From contig NZ_SUND01000004.1 of NCBI RefSeq assembly GCF_005280205.1, positions 62,001 to 126,000 of the forward strand: a stretch of 64,000 nucleotides of DNA, read 5' to 3'. The DNA is from Bacillus yapensis (GTDB lineage: Bacteria > Bacillota > Bacilli > Bacillales > Cytobacillaceae). Positions 45,108-52,538 of this stretch are shown piece after piece (the stretch's first letter is position 1; each line of letters opens with the position of its first letter). The translations under genes and the position numbers were made by a program. Under the pieces are notes generated by a model. The model was given only the letters and a program-made list of their open reading frames with translations. It was not told where the DNA came from and made no database searches.

Positions 45108-45383
45108 TTACTTTGTACAAATTTTACAAAAAACATAGGAGTCTTCTCGAAATTTTTTCACTTCTTGTTGTAAGACATTTAAGTCAGTGGAACAGATTTT
45201 TTCGATAATTGTTCTCCTCCCTTCATCTGTAGGCCGACGAAGCATGTGGCAATCTGCGAGATGAATGACGTTGTAATTGTACTGCACCAAAGACCCTCCG
45301 AAATGATTAAACACGAAACCAGTTGGATGTTCCGATAACCAGTTTTCATAGTCTACTTCATTTTCTTTAAATCTTTGAATCAT
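45108..45383 (-). CDS. Hypothetical protein with C-terminal CxxC
   Basis: A 91-residue soluble protein, no family recognised. It has WLSEHPTGFVFNHFGGSL near the N-terminus and ends with a FCKICTK motif; with the other Cys residues (ADCHML, KICST) it could bind metal. ATG 45383 follows AAGGGAGAAGATCAC. It stands alone, divergent in function from its neighbours. Confidence 0.55.
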   Translation of the reverse strand: MIQRFKENEVDYENWLSEHPTGFVFNHFGGSLVQYNYNVIHLADCHMLRRPTDEGRRTIIEKICSTDLNVLQQEVKKFREDSYVFCKICTK

Positions 45384-45410
45384 GTGATCTTCTCCCTTCA
45401 TGATTATTTA

Positions 45411-45454
45411 TATAAAAGTAATGAGTGAATAGTGGTTACTATTACTCATTACTT
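45411..45454 (-). terminator. Terminator after trpS-GNAT
   Basis: AAGTAATGAGT / ACTCATTACTT arms with inner AATAGT / ACTATT, followed by TTTATAT on the minus strand. It includes the GNAT stop codon. Confidence 0.7.
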
Positions 45455-45887
45455 AATACACTAATTTATATACAATTTCTCCATCTATAACGCGGCCATC
45501 TGGTTCAAAACCTAGTTTTTCATACAGATGCCTTGCCCCGCTGTTCTCTGGTTCAAAGCTTATATAGATCACCTGATGCTCCTTGTCTTGTTTGATATGG
45601 TGAATGAGCTTCTCCATTGCAGCCCTGCCATAGCCTTTCCCTTGATACTTAGCATCGATCATTAATCGATAAACCCAGTACTCCTTATCTTCGAAATCCA
45701 TGCAGTACATCGTAAATCCAACTAAAATGTCCTCGTGATAGATTGCTAGACAAATGCATTCTGGAAATACCTTTGCTTGTGCGAGTGAAAACACATTCGG
45801 TGCGACAAATGACTTTTGTTCTTCAGACACACGCAACTCAATCACATCAAAAAAATTATCTCTATCTATCTCTCTAAATTCGATCAT
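45453..45887 (-). CDS. GNAT N-acetyltransferase (diamine acetyltransferase-like)
   Basis: A 144-residue GNAT protein. The acetyl-CoA motif is QGKGYGRAAMEKL, preceded by YRLMIDAKYQG. The C-terminal ISFEPENSGARHLYEKLGFEPDGRVIDGEIVYKL closely follows the BltD/PaiA spermidine/diamine acetyltransferase style. A TAGGAGGAG site fixes the ATG at 45887. It is 38 bases after trpS and likely co-transcribed under the T-box. Confidence 0.82.
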   Translation of the reverse strand: MIEFREIDRDNFFDVIELRVSEEQKSFVAPNVFSLAQAKVFPECICLAIYHEDILVGFTMYCMDFEDKEYWVYRLMIDAKYQGKGYGRAAMEKLIHHIKQDKEHQVIYISFEPENSGARHLYEKLGFEPDGRVIDGEIVYKLVY

Positions 45888-45925
45888 AATGCTCCTCCTA
45901 TCCTTTATATATTCTCCTCTTTCCA

Positions 45926-46915
45926 TTAAAATCCTACTTTGTCTTTAATTTCTTGTAGAAAAGGTGTGCTAATCGCTCTTGCTTTTTCTGCTCCCTCTTT
46001 CAAAATTCTGTCGATTGTTGCAGGTGAAGCCATAAGTTCCTTGTATTTTTCGCGAGGCCTTTCAATGAACCGATTAATCACCTGAAACAATTCTTGCTTC
46101 ACTTCTCCCCAGCCAATTCCCTTTGCATAGCGTTCTTTCATTTCTTCGATTTCAGCATCCGTTGCGAATTCCTTATACAGCATAAATAAAATAGAGTTCT
46201 CCGTATCCTTTGGGCTTTCCGGTGGCAAGGAATCGGTTTTGATTTTGTTAATGAGCTTCTGTAATTTAGCCGGCTCTTCAAACAGTGGAATTGTGTTGCC
46301 GTAGCTTTTGCTCATTTTACGTCCATCTAATCCTGGTAAAACAGCTGTCTCTTCTTGGATATTGTATTCTGGTAAAACAAAGGTCTTTCCATATAGATGA
46401 TTAAAGGATTCCGCAAGATCACGAGCAATTTCGATATGCTGAATTTGGTCTTTCCCGACAGGCACAACATCTGTTTTAAACATCAAGATATCCGCAGCCA
46501 TGAGGATTGGGTAGTTGAATAAGCCCATATTCACACCATAATCGCTCTCTCTTCCTACTGAACGATTTTCATCCACAATTGCTTTATAAGCATGAGCACG
46601 ATTCATTAACCCTTTTGAAGACAAACAGCTCAAGATCCAATTTAATTCGAAAATTTCTGGGATATCGGATTGTCGGTAAAAGATTACCTTATTCGGATCA
46701 AGTCCGAGGGCTAACCATGTTGCGGCAACACCGTATGATAAATGTCTAAACTCCTCAGCGTCAGTCATCTTGGTGAGTCCATGATAATCCGCAACAAAAT
46801 ACACAGGCGAGTAATCGTCAATTTTGGCAAGTTCCAAAGCAGGCTTAATTGCGCCAATATAATTTCCTAAATGAATTTCTCCTGTTGGTTTGATTCCAGT
46901 TAAAATAGTTTTCAC
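45926..46915 (-). CDS. trpS: Tryptophanyl-tRNA synthetase, possibly an auxiliary type
   Basis: It charges tRNA-Trp. About 329 residues, with the HIGH-like motif TGEIHLGNYIG and the KMSKS loop RKMSKSYGN. The sequence (TGIKPTGEIHLGNY, IFYRQSDIPEIFELNWILSC) does not look like the usual Bacillus TrpS (QPSG...LGNY) and resembles proteobacterial-type TrpRS, so it may be a second, horizontally acquired copy. The GTG start at 46915 follows GGAGG. A Trp T-box leader precedes it. Confidence 0.88.
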   Translation of the reverse strand: MKTILTGIKPTGEIHLGNYIGAIKPALELAKIDDYSPVYFVADYHGLTKMTDAEEFRHLSYGVAATWLALGLDPNKVIFYRQSDIPEIFELNWILSCLSSKGLMNRAHAYKAIVDENRSVGRESDYGVNMGLFNYPILMAADILMFKTDVVPVGKDQIQHIEIARDLAESFNHLYGKTFVLPEYNIQEETAVLPGLDGRKMSKSYGNTIPLFEEPAKLQKLINKIKTDSLPPESPKDTENSILFMLYKEFATDAEIEEMKERYAKGIGWGEVKQELFQVINRFIERPREKYKELMASPATIDRILKEGAEKARAISTPFLQEIKDKVGF

Positions 46916-46941
46916 TTTTTCCACCTCCGAAAAATAAAAAA

Positions 46942-46992
46942 AGGGCTACTCATCCAAAAAAATAAGGACGAGTAACCCGTGGTGCCACCTTC
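46942..46992 (-). terminator. T-box antiterminator and terminator of trpS
   Basis: The T-box core AAGGTGGCACCACGGG is at 46976-46992. The overlapping terminator pairs GGGTTACTCGTCC (46966-46978) with GGATGAGTAGCCC (46943-46955), followed by T7. Confidence 0.88.
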
Positions 46993-47213
46993 ATTCGTTC
47001 ACATACGTAAACGCACTTTCTGTACAGAAACGATATAACGTTTCGATACATAGTCTTTTTTAACGGTAAGACAATCCGCTATGCCTACTACAAGGTTCAG
47101 CGTAGTCGCTCAGAAGCCCATTCACCATTTATCCCGCGCTGATTCGCACCACCCATCAGCTCTCTTAAGCGTTCCAAATGCCTACTCTTCTTCGTCTTTG
47201 CGTTTGAAATATT
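46942..47213 (-). ncRNA. T-box leader (Trp) of trpS
   Basis: Stem I elements are visible: AGAGAGCTGATGGGTGGTGCGAATCAGC, and the specifier region GAA-TGG-GC, a tryptophan codon. The T-box core and terminator follow. Uncharged tRNA-Trp should relieve termination. It fills the 300-base gap upstream of trpS. Confidence 0.88.
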
Positions 47214-47219
47214 ATTGCT

Positions 47220-47248
47220 ATTCTAAATTATGGAAATTGATTGGTCAA
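47220..47248 (-). promoter_or_regulatory. Promoter of the trpS T-box leader
   Basis: Minus strand -35 TTGACC (47243-47248) and -10 TAGAAT (47220-47225), 17-bp spacer. It overlaps the 3' end of the upstream hypothetical gene. Confidence 0.6.
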
Positions 47249-48007
47249 GAAAAAATCTAATCGATCTTCTCGTCGACATTGTTTTCTGCTTTCTTGTTCA
47301 GAAATATTTTTGTCGAGGGAAATATCATTTATATGAACCACATTCTCTGGAGTATCTGTCAATGAAAATCGAAGTCTATAGTAAGAACCATCATGATGTC
47401 CAGAATAATTGAGTGCACTCGCATGCACAATATGTCTGGATGCACTTCCCCCGATTCTAACGATTTTATCGATTTTCGGGCACATAATATAGTCGCTATA
47501 TTTTTCATCAAGATAGTTGAAATATCTGTAATATAACGTTTCTTCTAATAATTCGTCCTCTGGTGCACCCTTGCTTTCGTATTTCCACCCTACCAACAGC
47601 CAATCAAACAAGTCTACTGATTTTAATCTTGTTTTGGTGTTATTTACAGTATAGAGAACTTCCCCATCAGTCATTGTGCAAACCTGTTTTCCGTTATCAG
47701 AATAGCAATTGTATGCCGGATCCAATCTAGCAACGGTACCTGTAGTCAAATTAATTTCAAGTGTAGCTAGAGGTTTTTGTTCTGTAAAAGTATTTGTATC
47801 AGGGTGCTTTTCGGCGCTATTTATCCGTTTTAAAACCTTCTCAATGACAACTTCTTCATATCCATCATACCTGCTAAAGGCTCTTTTTCCACCGAATGAA
47901 CGTTGGACTTCAATCGTATTCACGTCTTCAAAAGTTAATGGTTCAAAATTTGCATGCACGATATTTGGTGAAAGAAGGAAGAAAATAAGAAGTACAATTT
48001 TTTTCAA
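47228..48007 (-). CDS. Secreted protein of unknown function
   Basis: A 259-residue protein with a clear signal peptide (MKKIVLLIFFLLSPNIVHA, cleavage near residue 19). The mature part has few Cys (two CYSDNGKQVC-type and others near the end) and repeated acidic/aromatic segments. No family recognised. The context beside a PLA2-like gene suggests, but does not show, an envelope role. Confidence 0.6.
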   Translation of the reverse strand: MKKIVLLIFFLLSPNIVHANFEPLTFEDVNTIEVQRSFGGKRAFSRYDGYEEVVIEKVLKRINSAEKHPDTNTFTEQKPLATLEINLTTGTVARLDPAYNCYSDNGKQVCTMTDGEVLYTVNNTKTRLKSVDLFDWLLVGWKYESKGAPEDELLEETLYYRYFNYLDEKYSDYIMCPKIDKIVRIGGSASRHIVHASALNYSGHHDGSYYRLRFSLTDTPENVVHINDISLDKNISEQESRKQCRREDRLDFFLTNQFP

Positions 48008-48067
48008 GAAGAATCACTGCCTCTGCATGTATTTTGCAGATATTTTCTCCTGAAAAATGTGTTCAAT

Positions 48068-48334
48068 TCATCTTCTGAAAAGACAGTTAAATCCTCTAAG
48101 AATTCTCATATGACTTAGCATCACTCTCGCATGACGACCCTCTGGAGTGTAAGGATTTTGTAATTGCTCAAGTCGGTACATAAATTCATTGTCACACATA
48201 CAACGATCGCGAGTGTAAAGATAACACAAATCATGTCTTTGACAAGCAGCGTCTACCGCATTAATGGGAGCACCAGGGCCACTACAGCCTGGACCACACC
48301 AGTTATATCCTGGAAACAAACAAAACCTTGGCAT
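48068..48334 (-). CDS. Phospholipase A2-like protein (VP1/PLA2-type fold)
   Basis: An 88-residue protein with the calcium loop/active-site pattern of small phospholipases A2: YNWCGPGCSGPGAP, then DAACQRHDLCY with catalytic His34-Asp35, and several Cys (5, 13, 17, 31, 37, 45, 47). Relatives in Bacillus are annotated as parvovirus VP1-like or phospholipase proteins. It has no signal peptide, which is unusual for a disulfide-rich enzyme. AAGGAGG gives the ATG at 48334. The activity is untested. Confidence 0.72.
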   Translation of the reverse strand: MPRFCLFPGYNWCGPGCSGPGAPINAVDAACQRHDLCYLYTRDRCMCDNEFMYRLEQLQNPYTPEGRHARVMLSHMRILRGFNCLFRR

Positions 48335-48505
48335 ACCCTCACCTCCTTGCATTCATCTTTTTTATCAAGATATGTCTGCAAGAAAGGGTCGATATAGTCA
48401 TTTATCTCGGGAAATGATAATTTCTAACATTATTATGCTATTAAGTATTTATTCATCCGCTTTTTCATAGTAAAATATTATCTAAAAATAGAAAGAGGTA
48501 AATAA

Positions 48506-49018
48506 ATGAATTCATCAAAGACTAAAGAGTTGGTCATTACAGCTCTTTTCATTGCATTAACTTTTGTCGCAACAATGTTTATCAACATCCGCCTTCCGTT
48601 GATGGGGAACGGTGGTCTAGTACATCTAGGAAACTTACCACTCTTTTTGGCAGCCTTTATGTTTGGTAAAAGAACGGGTATGATTGCAGGGGCTTTCGGA
48701 ATGGCTCTATTCGATTTGATTTCAGGCTGGACACTATGGGCACCATTTACGTTTGTAATCGTAGGGGCAATGGGGTATGTTGCGGGTCTGATCGCTGAAA
48801 AAGTTCCAGGGAAAAAAGTATTGGTTTATAGCCTAGCAATTATTGCTGCGGTAGTGATTAAAATTGTAGGTTACTATTTTACAGAAGTCATTCTTTACGG
48901 CAACTGGGTACTTCCGTTAGGTTCAATCCCAGGAAACATCATGCAGGTTGTTCTTGCTGGTATTGTTGTAGTACCACTTGTAGCTAGACTAAAGAACAAA
49001 GTTGTACAAATTAACTAG
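48506..49018 (+). CDS. ECF transporter S component
   Basis: A 170-residue protein with about five membrane helices, including VHLGNLPLFLAAFMFGKRTGMIAGAFGMALFDLISGW, a pattern of ECF S components for vitamins or precursors. It would work with shared EcfA/A'/T proteins. The substrate is not clear; HMP or another pyrimidine/pyridoxine precursor is a guess from family habit. AAAGAGGTAAATAA precedes the ATG. No riboswitch is visible upstream. Confidence 0.75.
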   Translation: MNSSKTKELVITALFIALTFVATMFINIRLPLMGNGGLVHLGNLPLFLAAFMFGKRTGMIAGAFGMALFDLISGWTLWAPFTFVIVGAMGYVAGLIAEKVPGKKVLVYSLAIIAAVVIKIVGYYFTEVILYGNWVLPLGSIPGNIMQVVLAGIVVVPLVARLKNKVVQIN

Positions 49019-49022
49019 AAAA

Positions 49023-49085
49023 ATGGGACGGTGTTTTGCTTCTTTTGTAGCTTTATAAAAAGGAGTAGATAACCGTCCTTATTAT
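49023..49085 (+). terminator. Possible terminator after the ECF S component
   Basis: GGACGGT (49025) pairs with ACCGTCC (49072), followed by TTATTATT. The loop is long and only one stem is clear. Confidence 0.4.
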
Positions 49086-49094
49086 TAGCAATTA

Positions 49095-49530
49095 CTAAAG
49101 ATTTTTTCTTAGATTTTCAATTTCATCCTGTCTCAGTTTGGTGATTTTTAAAATTAAATCGAGAGATAAACCTACTTTTAACATCTCAACAGCCATTTCA
49201 ATTGCTTTTTCCCTTTTTATTTCTTCTTTCCTGATTTCCTCCAATTCATCCCAAGAATATAGTGGAGTATTTTTGTCTAAATACTTCATGGTCTTGGCCT
49301 CCTTATTCAAAATAATTTCTTCTCTTATCTTCCTAGTCAAATCTTTAGGCAATTTTAGCATATAATCGATAAAGTAGAGTAATGCACCGATGTAGAAGCG
49401 TTTATCCTCAGCGTATGCAAAGTTGTCCGATAGTATTAATTTAAGTAAATTAATTGATTTAAGCAAATTTCTTTTATAACCAAATTTCGACGTTTCATCG
49501 TGAAGGATAAATCTTTTGGCATTTACTTAT
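49095..49530 (-). pseudogene. Rpn family nuclease (putative transposase), C-terminal fragment
   Basis: About 140 codons read like the C-terminal end of a Rpn/PD-(D/E)XK recombination-promoting nuclease: SKFGYKRNLLKSINLLKLILSDNFAYAEDKRFYIGALLYFIDYML and the C-terminal EMLKVGLSLDLILKITKLRQDEIENL. The N-terminal catalytic domain is missing, a stop lies just upstream in frame, and there is no good start or ribosome site. It is probably a dead remnant. Confidence 0.65.
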
Positions 49531-49626
49531 GACAATAGCCTAGTTACCTTCTAGATCCCTCAATTGCACCGTGCTAGTTTCATTTCTACTGAAAAATCTT
49601 CCTTCCCAAGCAAACTCTCCTTCAAC

Positions 49627-49632
49627 TATAAT
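49627..49632 (+). promoter_or_regulatory. -10 element of the pab operon promoter
   Basis: Perfect TATAAT 33 bp upstream of the pabA GTG. A weak -35 (TTCCCA) lies about 17 bp further upstream. Confidence 0.45.
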
Positions 49633-49664
49633 GAGAGAAAATACGGATGAAACGGAGACAACCA

Positions 49665-50267
49665 GTGATACTCGTAATCGATAATTATGATTCTTTTACA
49701 TACAATTTAGTTCAATACATCCAACAAATTGGCGAAGAGATTGCCATCGTTCGCAATGACCAAGTAACAGTAGAAGATATTGAACGTTTGCAGCCTGATG
49801 CCATTCTCCTCTCCCCTGGTCCTGGAAATCCGAGGACAGCGGGTATTTGCTTAGATGTCGTAAAGAGATTCCATCAAGAAACACCCATTTTGGGTGTTTG
49901 CTTAGGCCATCAAATCATTGCCGAGGCATTTGGTGGAATTGTTAAAAAAGCGATGCAACCTATGCATGGGAAGGTCTCTAATATAGAGCATGATCAAAAC
50001 GGAGTTTTCGCAAACATTCCAAGTCCATTACAGGTGACACGCTACCATTCGTTAGTAGTTGATAAAAGTAGTCTCCCTTTTTGTCTTGAGATTACTGCAC
50101 AAAGTAACGATGGCGAAATTATGGGGATTCGTCATAATAAATTCCAAGTTGAAGGTGTCCAATTCCATCCGGAGGCTATCTTGACGGATTATGGCTTAAG
50201 AATGGTCCAAAATTTTTTCAAAAAGGATAACGTTCATGAAAACAAATCAGCCACTTTTAGCATTTGA
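49665..50267 (+). CDS. pabA: Aminodeoxychorismate/anthranilate synthase glutaminase
   Basis: It supplies ammonia from glutamine. About 200 residues; class I amidotransferase with LLSPGPGNP, the nucleophile Cys79 in GVCLGHQ and the His-Glu pair in GVQFHPEAILT. GTG at 49665 (MILVIDNYDSF) with ACGGAGA upstream is preferred over the ATG 18 bases earlier. It overlaps pabB by about 30 bases. The pairing with a pabB-pabC fusion favours folate rather than tryptophan. Confidence 0.9.
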   Translation: MILVIDNYDSFTYNLVQYIQQIGEEIAIVRNDQVTVEDIERLQPDAILLSPGPGNPRTAGICLDVVKRFHQETPILGVCLGHQIIAEAFGGIVKKAMQPMHGKVSNIEHDQNGVFANIPSPLQVTRYHSLVVDKSSLPFCLEITAQSNDGEIMGIRHNKFQVEGVQFHPEAILTDYGLRMVQNFFKKDNVHENKSATFSI

Positions 50268-51954
50268 TTTTGCTAATAAACCACTTACTTTTACAGAACC
50301 ACGAAAAATTATTGTTGCTCATACAATTGAAGAAGTATTGCCTTGCTTCGAACAGATTCAGGTGGCAATTGAAAATGGCTATTATGTAGCTGGTTATCTT
50401 TCCTATGAAAGTGCTCCTGCCTTTGATTCAGCCTATAAGGTCAACGCGAAATCACAGCTACCTCTTCTTTGGTTTGGTGTATTTTCTGATCCACAGCAGC
50501 AGTCAGTGAATAGCAAAGGTTCCTATTCACTTAGCGATTGGACTCCTTCGATATCAATGGATGAATATGAGGCTTCTATCCAGTCTATTAAAAACGCAAT
50601 TGAAAATGGGGACACCTATCAAACAAACTATACGATTCGTCTGCACTCCGAGTTCCAAGGGGATGACCTTGCCTTCTACAGTAATCTTAAAAAGGCCCAA
50701 TCGTCCAAGTATTGTGCGTATCTCAATACTGGTGAACATAGTATTCTATCTGCGTCACCCGAACTATTTTTCCACCTAAAGGATGATCAACTAACTACTC
50801 GCCCTATGAAAGGAACGATTAAGCGAGGAAATTCTTTTTCAGAGGATCAAGAAAACGCTCGTTGGCTCTATCATTCAGAGAAAAACCGAGCAGAGAATGT
50901 GATGATTGTTGACCTACTTCGAAATGACTTAGGGATGATTGCGGTACCAGGTACTGTTCAAGTTCCGGAGCTGTTCAATATTGAGCAGTACCCTACTGTC
51001 CATCAGATGACATCGACGATTACGGCAAAAATTGCGCCAACCAAAAAAGTCGTTGATGTTTTTCGTGCTTTGTTTCCGTGTGGGTCGATAACAGGTGCGC
51101 CAAAAATCAGCACGATGGAGATTATTGCTGATTTAGAGTCTGAGCCTCGTGATGTATATTGTGGGGCGATTGGCTATATAACCCCGGAGCAGGAAGCGAT
51201 CTTTAATGTGCCGATTCGCACGGTTGTTATTGATCAAAAATCGGGCGCTGCTACGTATGGTGTTGGCGGTGGCATTACATGGGATTCAACGACTGCAGGT
51301 GAATATGAAGAGATTCTTGCCAAAGCAAGCTTACTAAAAATGGAGAGTCCTGCGTTCGAATTATTAGAGACTTTGCTCTTGGAAGATGGGAAGTATTTTT
51401 TACTCAAAGAACATCTCACTCGACTGCAAAATTCGGCCAAGTATTTTAATTTTCCTTTATCTGTCGAAGAACTGACAGAAAAGTTGTCATCCGTTGCTGA
51501 AAATCATCCTCATGGGAAGTTCAGAGTTCGAGTGCTATTGGGAGAAAAAATCGTAATTGAGGCTCACCCAATCGCAAATTCAGGAGTCACTCGAAAAGTG
51601 GTATTGGCAGATCAACCAATCGATAAGACAAATCGATTTTTATATCACAAAACGACCCATCGAGAGGTCTACGCGCATTTTCAAAAAAAATTCCCTGATG
51701 TGTTTGATGTACTGCTTTGGAATGCAGATAGTGAGTTAACGGAGTTTACAAATGGAAACGTAGTCTTAGAGCTTGATGGTAAATTATACACTCCTCCTAT
51801 CAGTAGTGGACTTCTAGGAGGAACCTATCGTCAATGGCTCCTCACAGAGGGAGAAATACAAGAAAAAGTTCTAACACTCGAGGATTTAAGAAATAGTACC
51901 AAAATCTGGTTTATTAATAGTGTTCGTAAGTGGTTAGAGGTTGAGATGGTCTAA
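50236..51954 (+). CDS. pabBC: PabB-PabC fusion: aminodeoxychorismate synthase I plus lyase
   Basis: A 572-residue two-domain protein of p-aminobenzoate synthesis. The N-terminal chorismate-binding domain (about 1-380) has SPELFFHL, NRAENVMIVDLLRNDLG and GSITGAPK with the chorismate-binding loops. The C-terminal class-IV aminotransferase-fold domain (about 380-572) has FELLETLLLEDG, RFLYHKTTHRE with the PLP lysine, and FTNGNVV; this is the lyase that releases pABA. AAAGGATAACGTTC precedes the ATG. Separate pabC genes are more usual in B. subtilis. Confidence 0.88.
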   Translation: MKTNQPLLAFDFANKPLTFTEPRKIIVAHTIEEVLPCFEQIQVAIENGYYVAGYLSYESAPAFDSAYKVNAKSQLPLLWFGVFSDPQQQSVNSKGSYSLSDWTPSISMDEYEASIQSIKNAIENGDTYQTNYTIRLHSEFQGDDLAFYSNLKKAQSSKYCAYLNTGEHSILSASPELFFHLKDDQLTTRPMKGTIKRGNSFSEDQENARWLYHSEKNRAENVMIVDLLRNDLGMIAVPGTVQVPELFNIEQYPTVHQMTSTITAKIAPTKKVVDVFRALFPCGSITGAPKISTMEIIADLESEPRDVYCGAIGYITPEQEAIFNVPIRTVVIDQKSGAATYGVGGGITWDSTTAGEYEEILAKASLLKMESPAFELLETLLLEDGKYFLLKEHLTRLQNSAKYFNFPLSVEELTEKLSSVAENHPHGKFRVRVLLGEKIVIEAHPIANSGVTRKVVLADQPIDKTNRFLYHKTTHREVYAHFQKKFPDVFDVLLWNADSELTEFTNGNVVLELDGKLYTPPISSGLLGGTYRQWLLTEGEIQEKVLTLEDLRNSTKIWFINSVRKWLEVEMV

Positions 51955-51989
51955 CCTACGAAAACTTTTTTCATAAACTTTCCATTCTC

Positions 51990-52003
51990 TTGATCTAGAT
52001 CAC
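51990..52003. promoter_or_regulatory. FNR-type box upstream of the cupredoxin gene
   Basis: TTGAT-CTAG-ATCAC matches 9 of 10 conserved positions of TTGAT-N4-ATCAA. Its centre (51996.5) is about 41.5 bp upstream of the start expected from the -10 TACAAT at 52026-52031, the class II activator distance. Confidence 0.5.
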
Positions 52004-52092
52004 ACTCCTTGGAAAATCGTTTCCTTACAATAAAGGTGGCTAAACAAATCACATTCGTTTAGTACGAATCCAATATAAAGGAGTTAATTACT

Positions 52093-52491
52093 ATGAAAAA
52101 ACTAGGAGTTCTTTTACTTGCAGGTTCCTTAACACTAGGGTTGGCAGCTTGCGGAGGCGAAGAAAAAGAGACAAAGACTTCAGAACCAGCTGCAAGTGAA
52201 TCTACATCTACATCAGGTGCTGAGGAATTCACCATTACTGCAACAAACTGGGAATTTACTTCAGATAAAGAGTTAACGGTTAAGAAAGGCACGAACGTAA
52301 AAATCAATTTAGTGAACGAAGAAGGCTTGCATACGATTAGTAATGAGGATTTAGGCATTGACCTAAAAGCAGATAGCCCTTCTGAATTTACTGCAGATAC
52401 AGCTGGTGAATATGAATTAATTTGTTCAACTGTTTGTGGGGCTACAGAAGATCATGAAGCTATGAAGCTTACATTAAAAGTAGTAGAGTAA
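52093..52491 (+). CDS. Cupredoxin-like lipoprotein with a CuA-type motif
   Basis: A 132-residue lipoprotein: signal and lipobox LAAC (Cys20), a low-complexity Ser/Thr/Glu linker (20-45), and a cupredoxin domain. The copper ligands follow a CuA-like pattern: His80, Cys111, Cys115, His121 and Met124, similar to the COX2 C-x3-C-x3-H-x2-M loop but with five residues before His. It probably binds copper outside the membrane and may shuttle electrons or deliver copper. AAAGGAGTTAATTACT precedes the ATG. Confidence 0.75.
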   Translation: MKKLGVLLLAGSLTLGLAACGGEEKETKTSEPAASESTSTSGAEEFTITATNWEFTSDKELTVKKGTNVKINLVNEEGLHTISNEDLGIDLKADSPSEFTADTAGEYELICSTVCGATEDHEAMKLTLKVVE

Positions 52492-52498
52492 GATAAAG

Positions 52499-52531
52499 AG
52501 CCTTCTCCAGACATCGTTTTGGAGAAGGCTT
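52499..52531. terminator. Bidirectional terminator
   Basis: AGCCTTCTCCA / TGGAGAAGGCT hairpin between the cupredoxin gene and the opposite pbp gene; the U-runs are short. Confidence 0.6.
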
Positions 52532-52538
52532 CGTCGTA

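Noticed and set aside
48164-48470. Plus-strand frames opposite the PLA2-like gene
   Set aside because: They are low-complexity shadows without ribosome sites.
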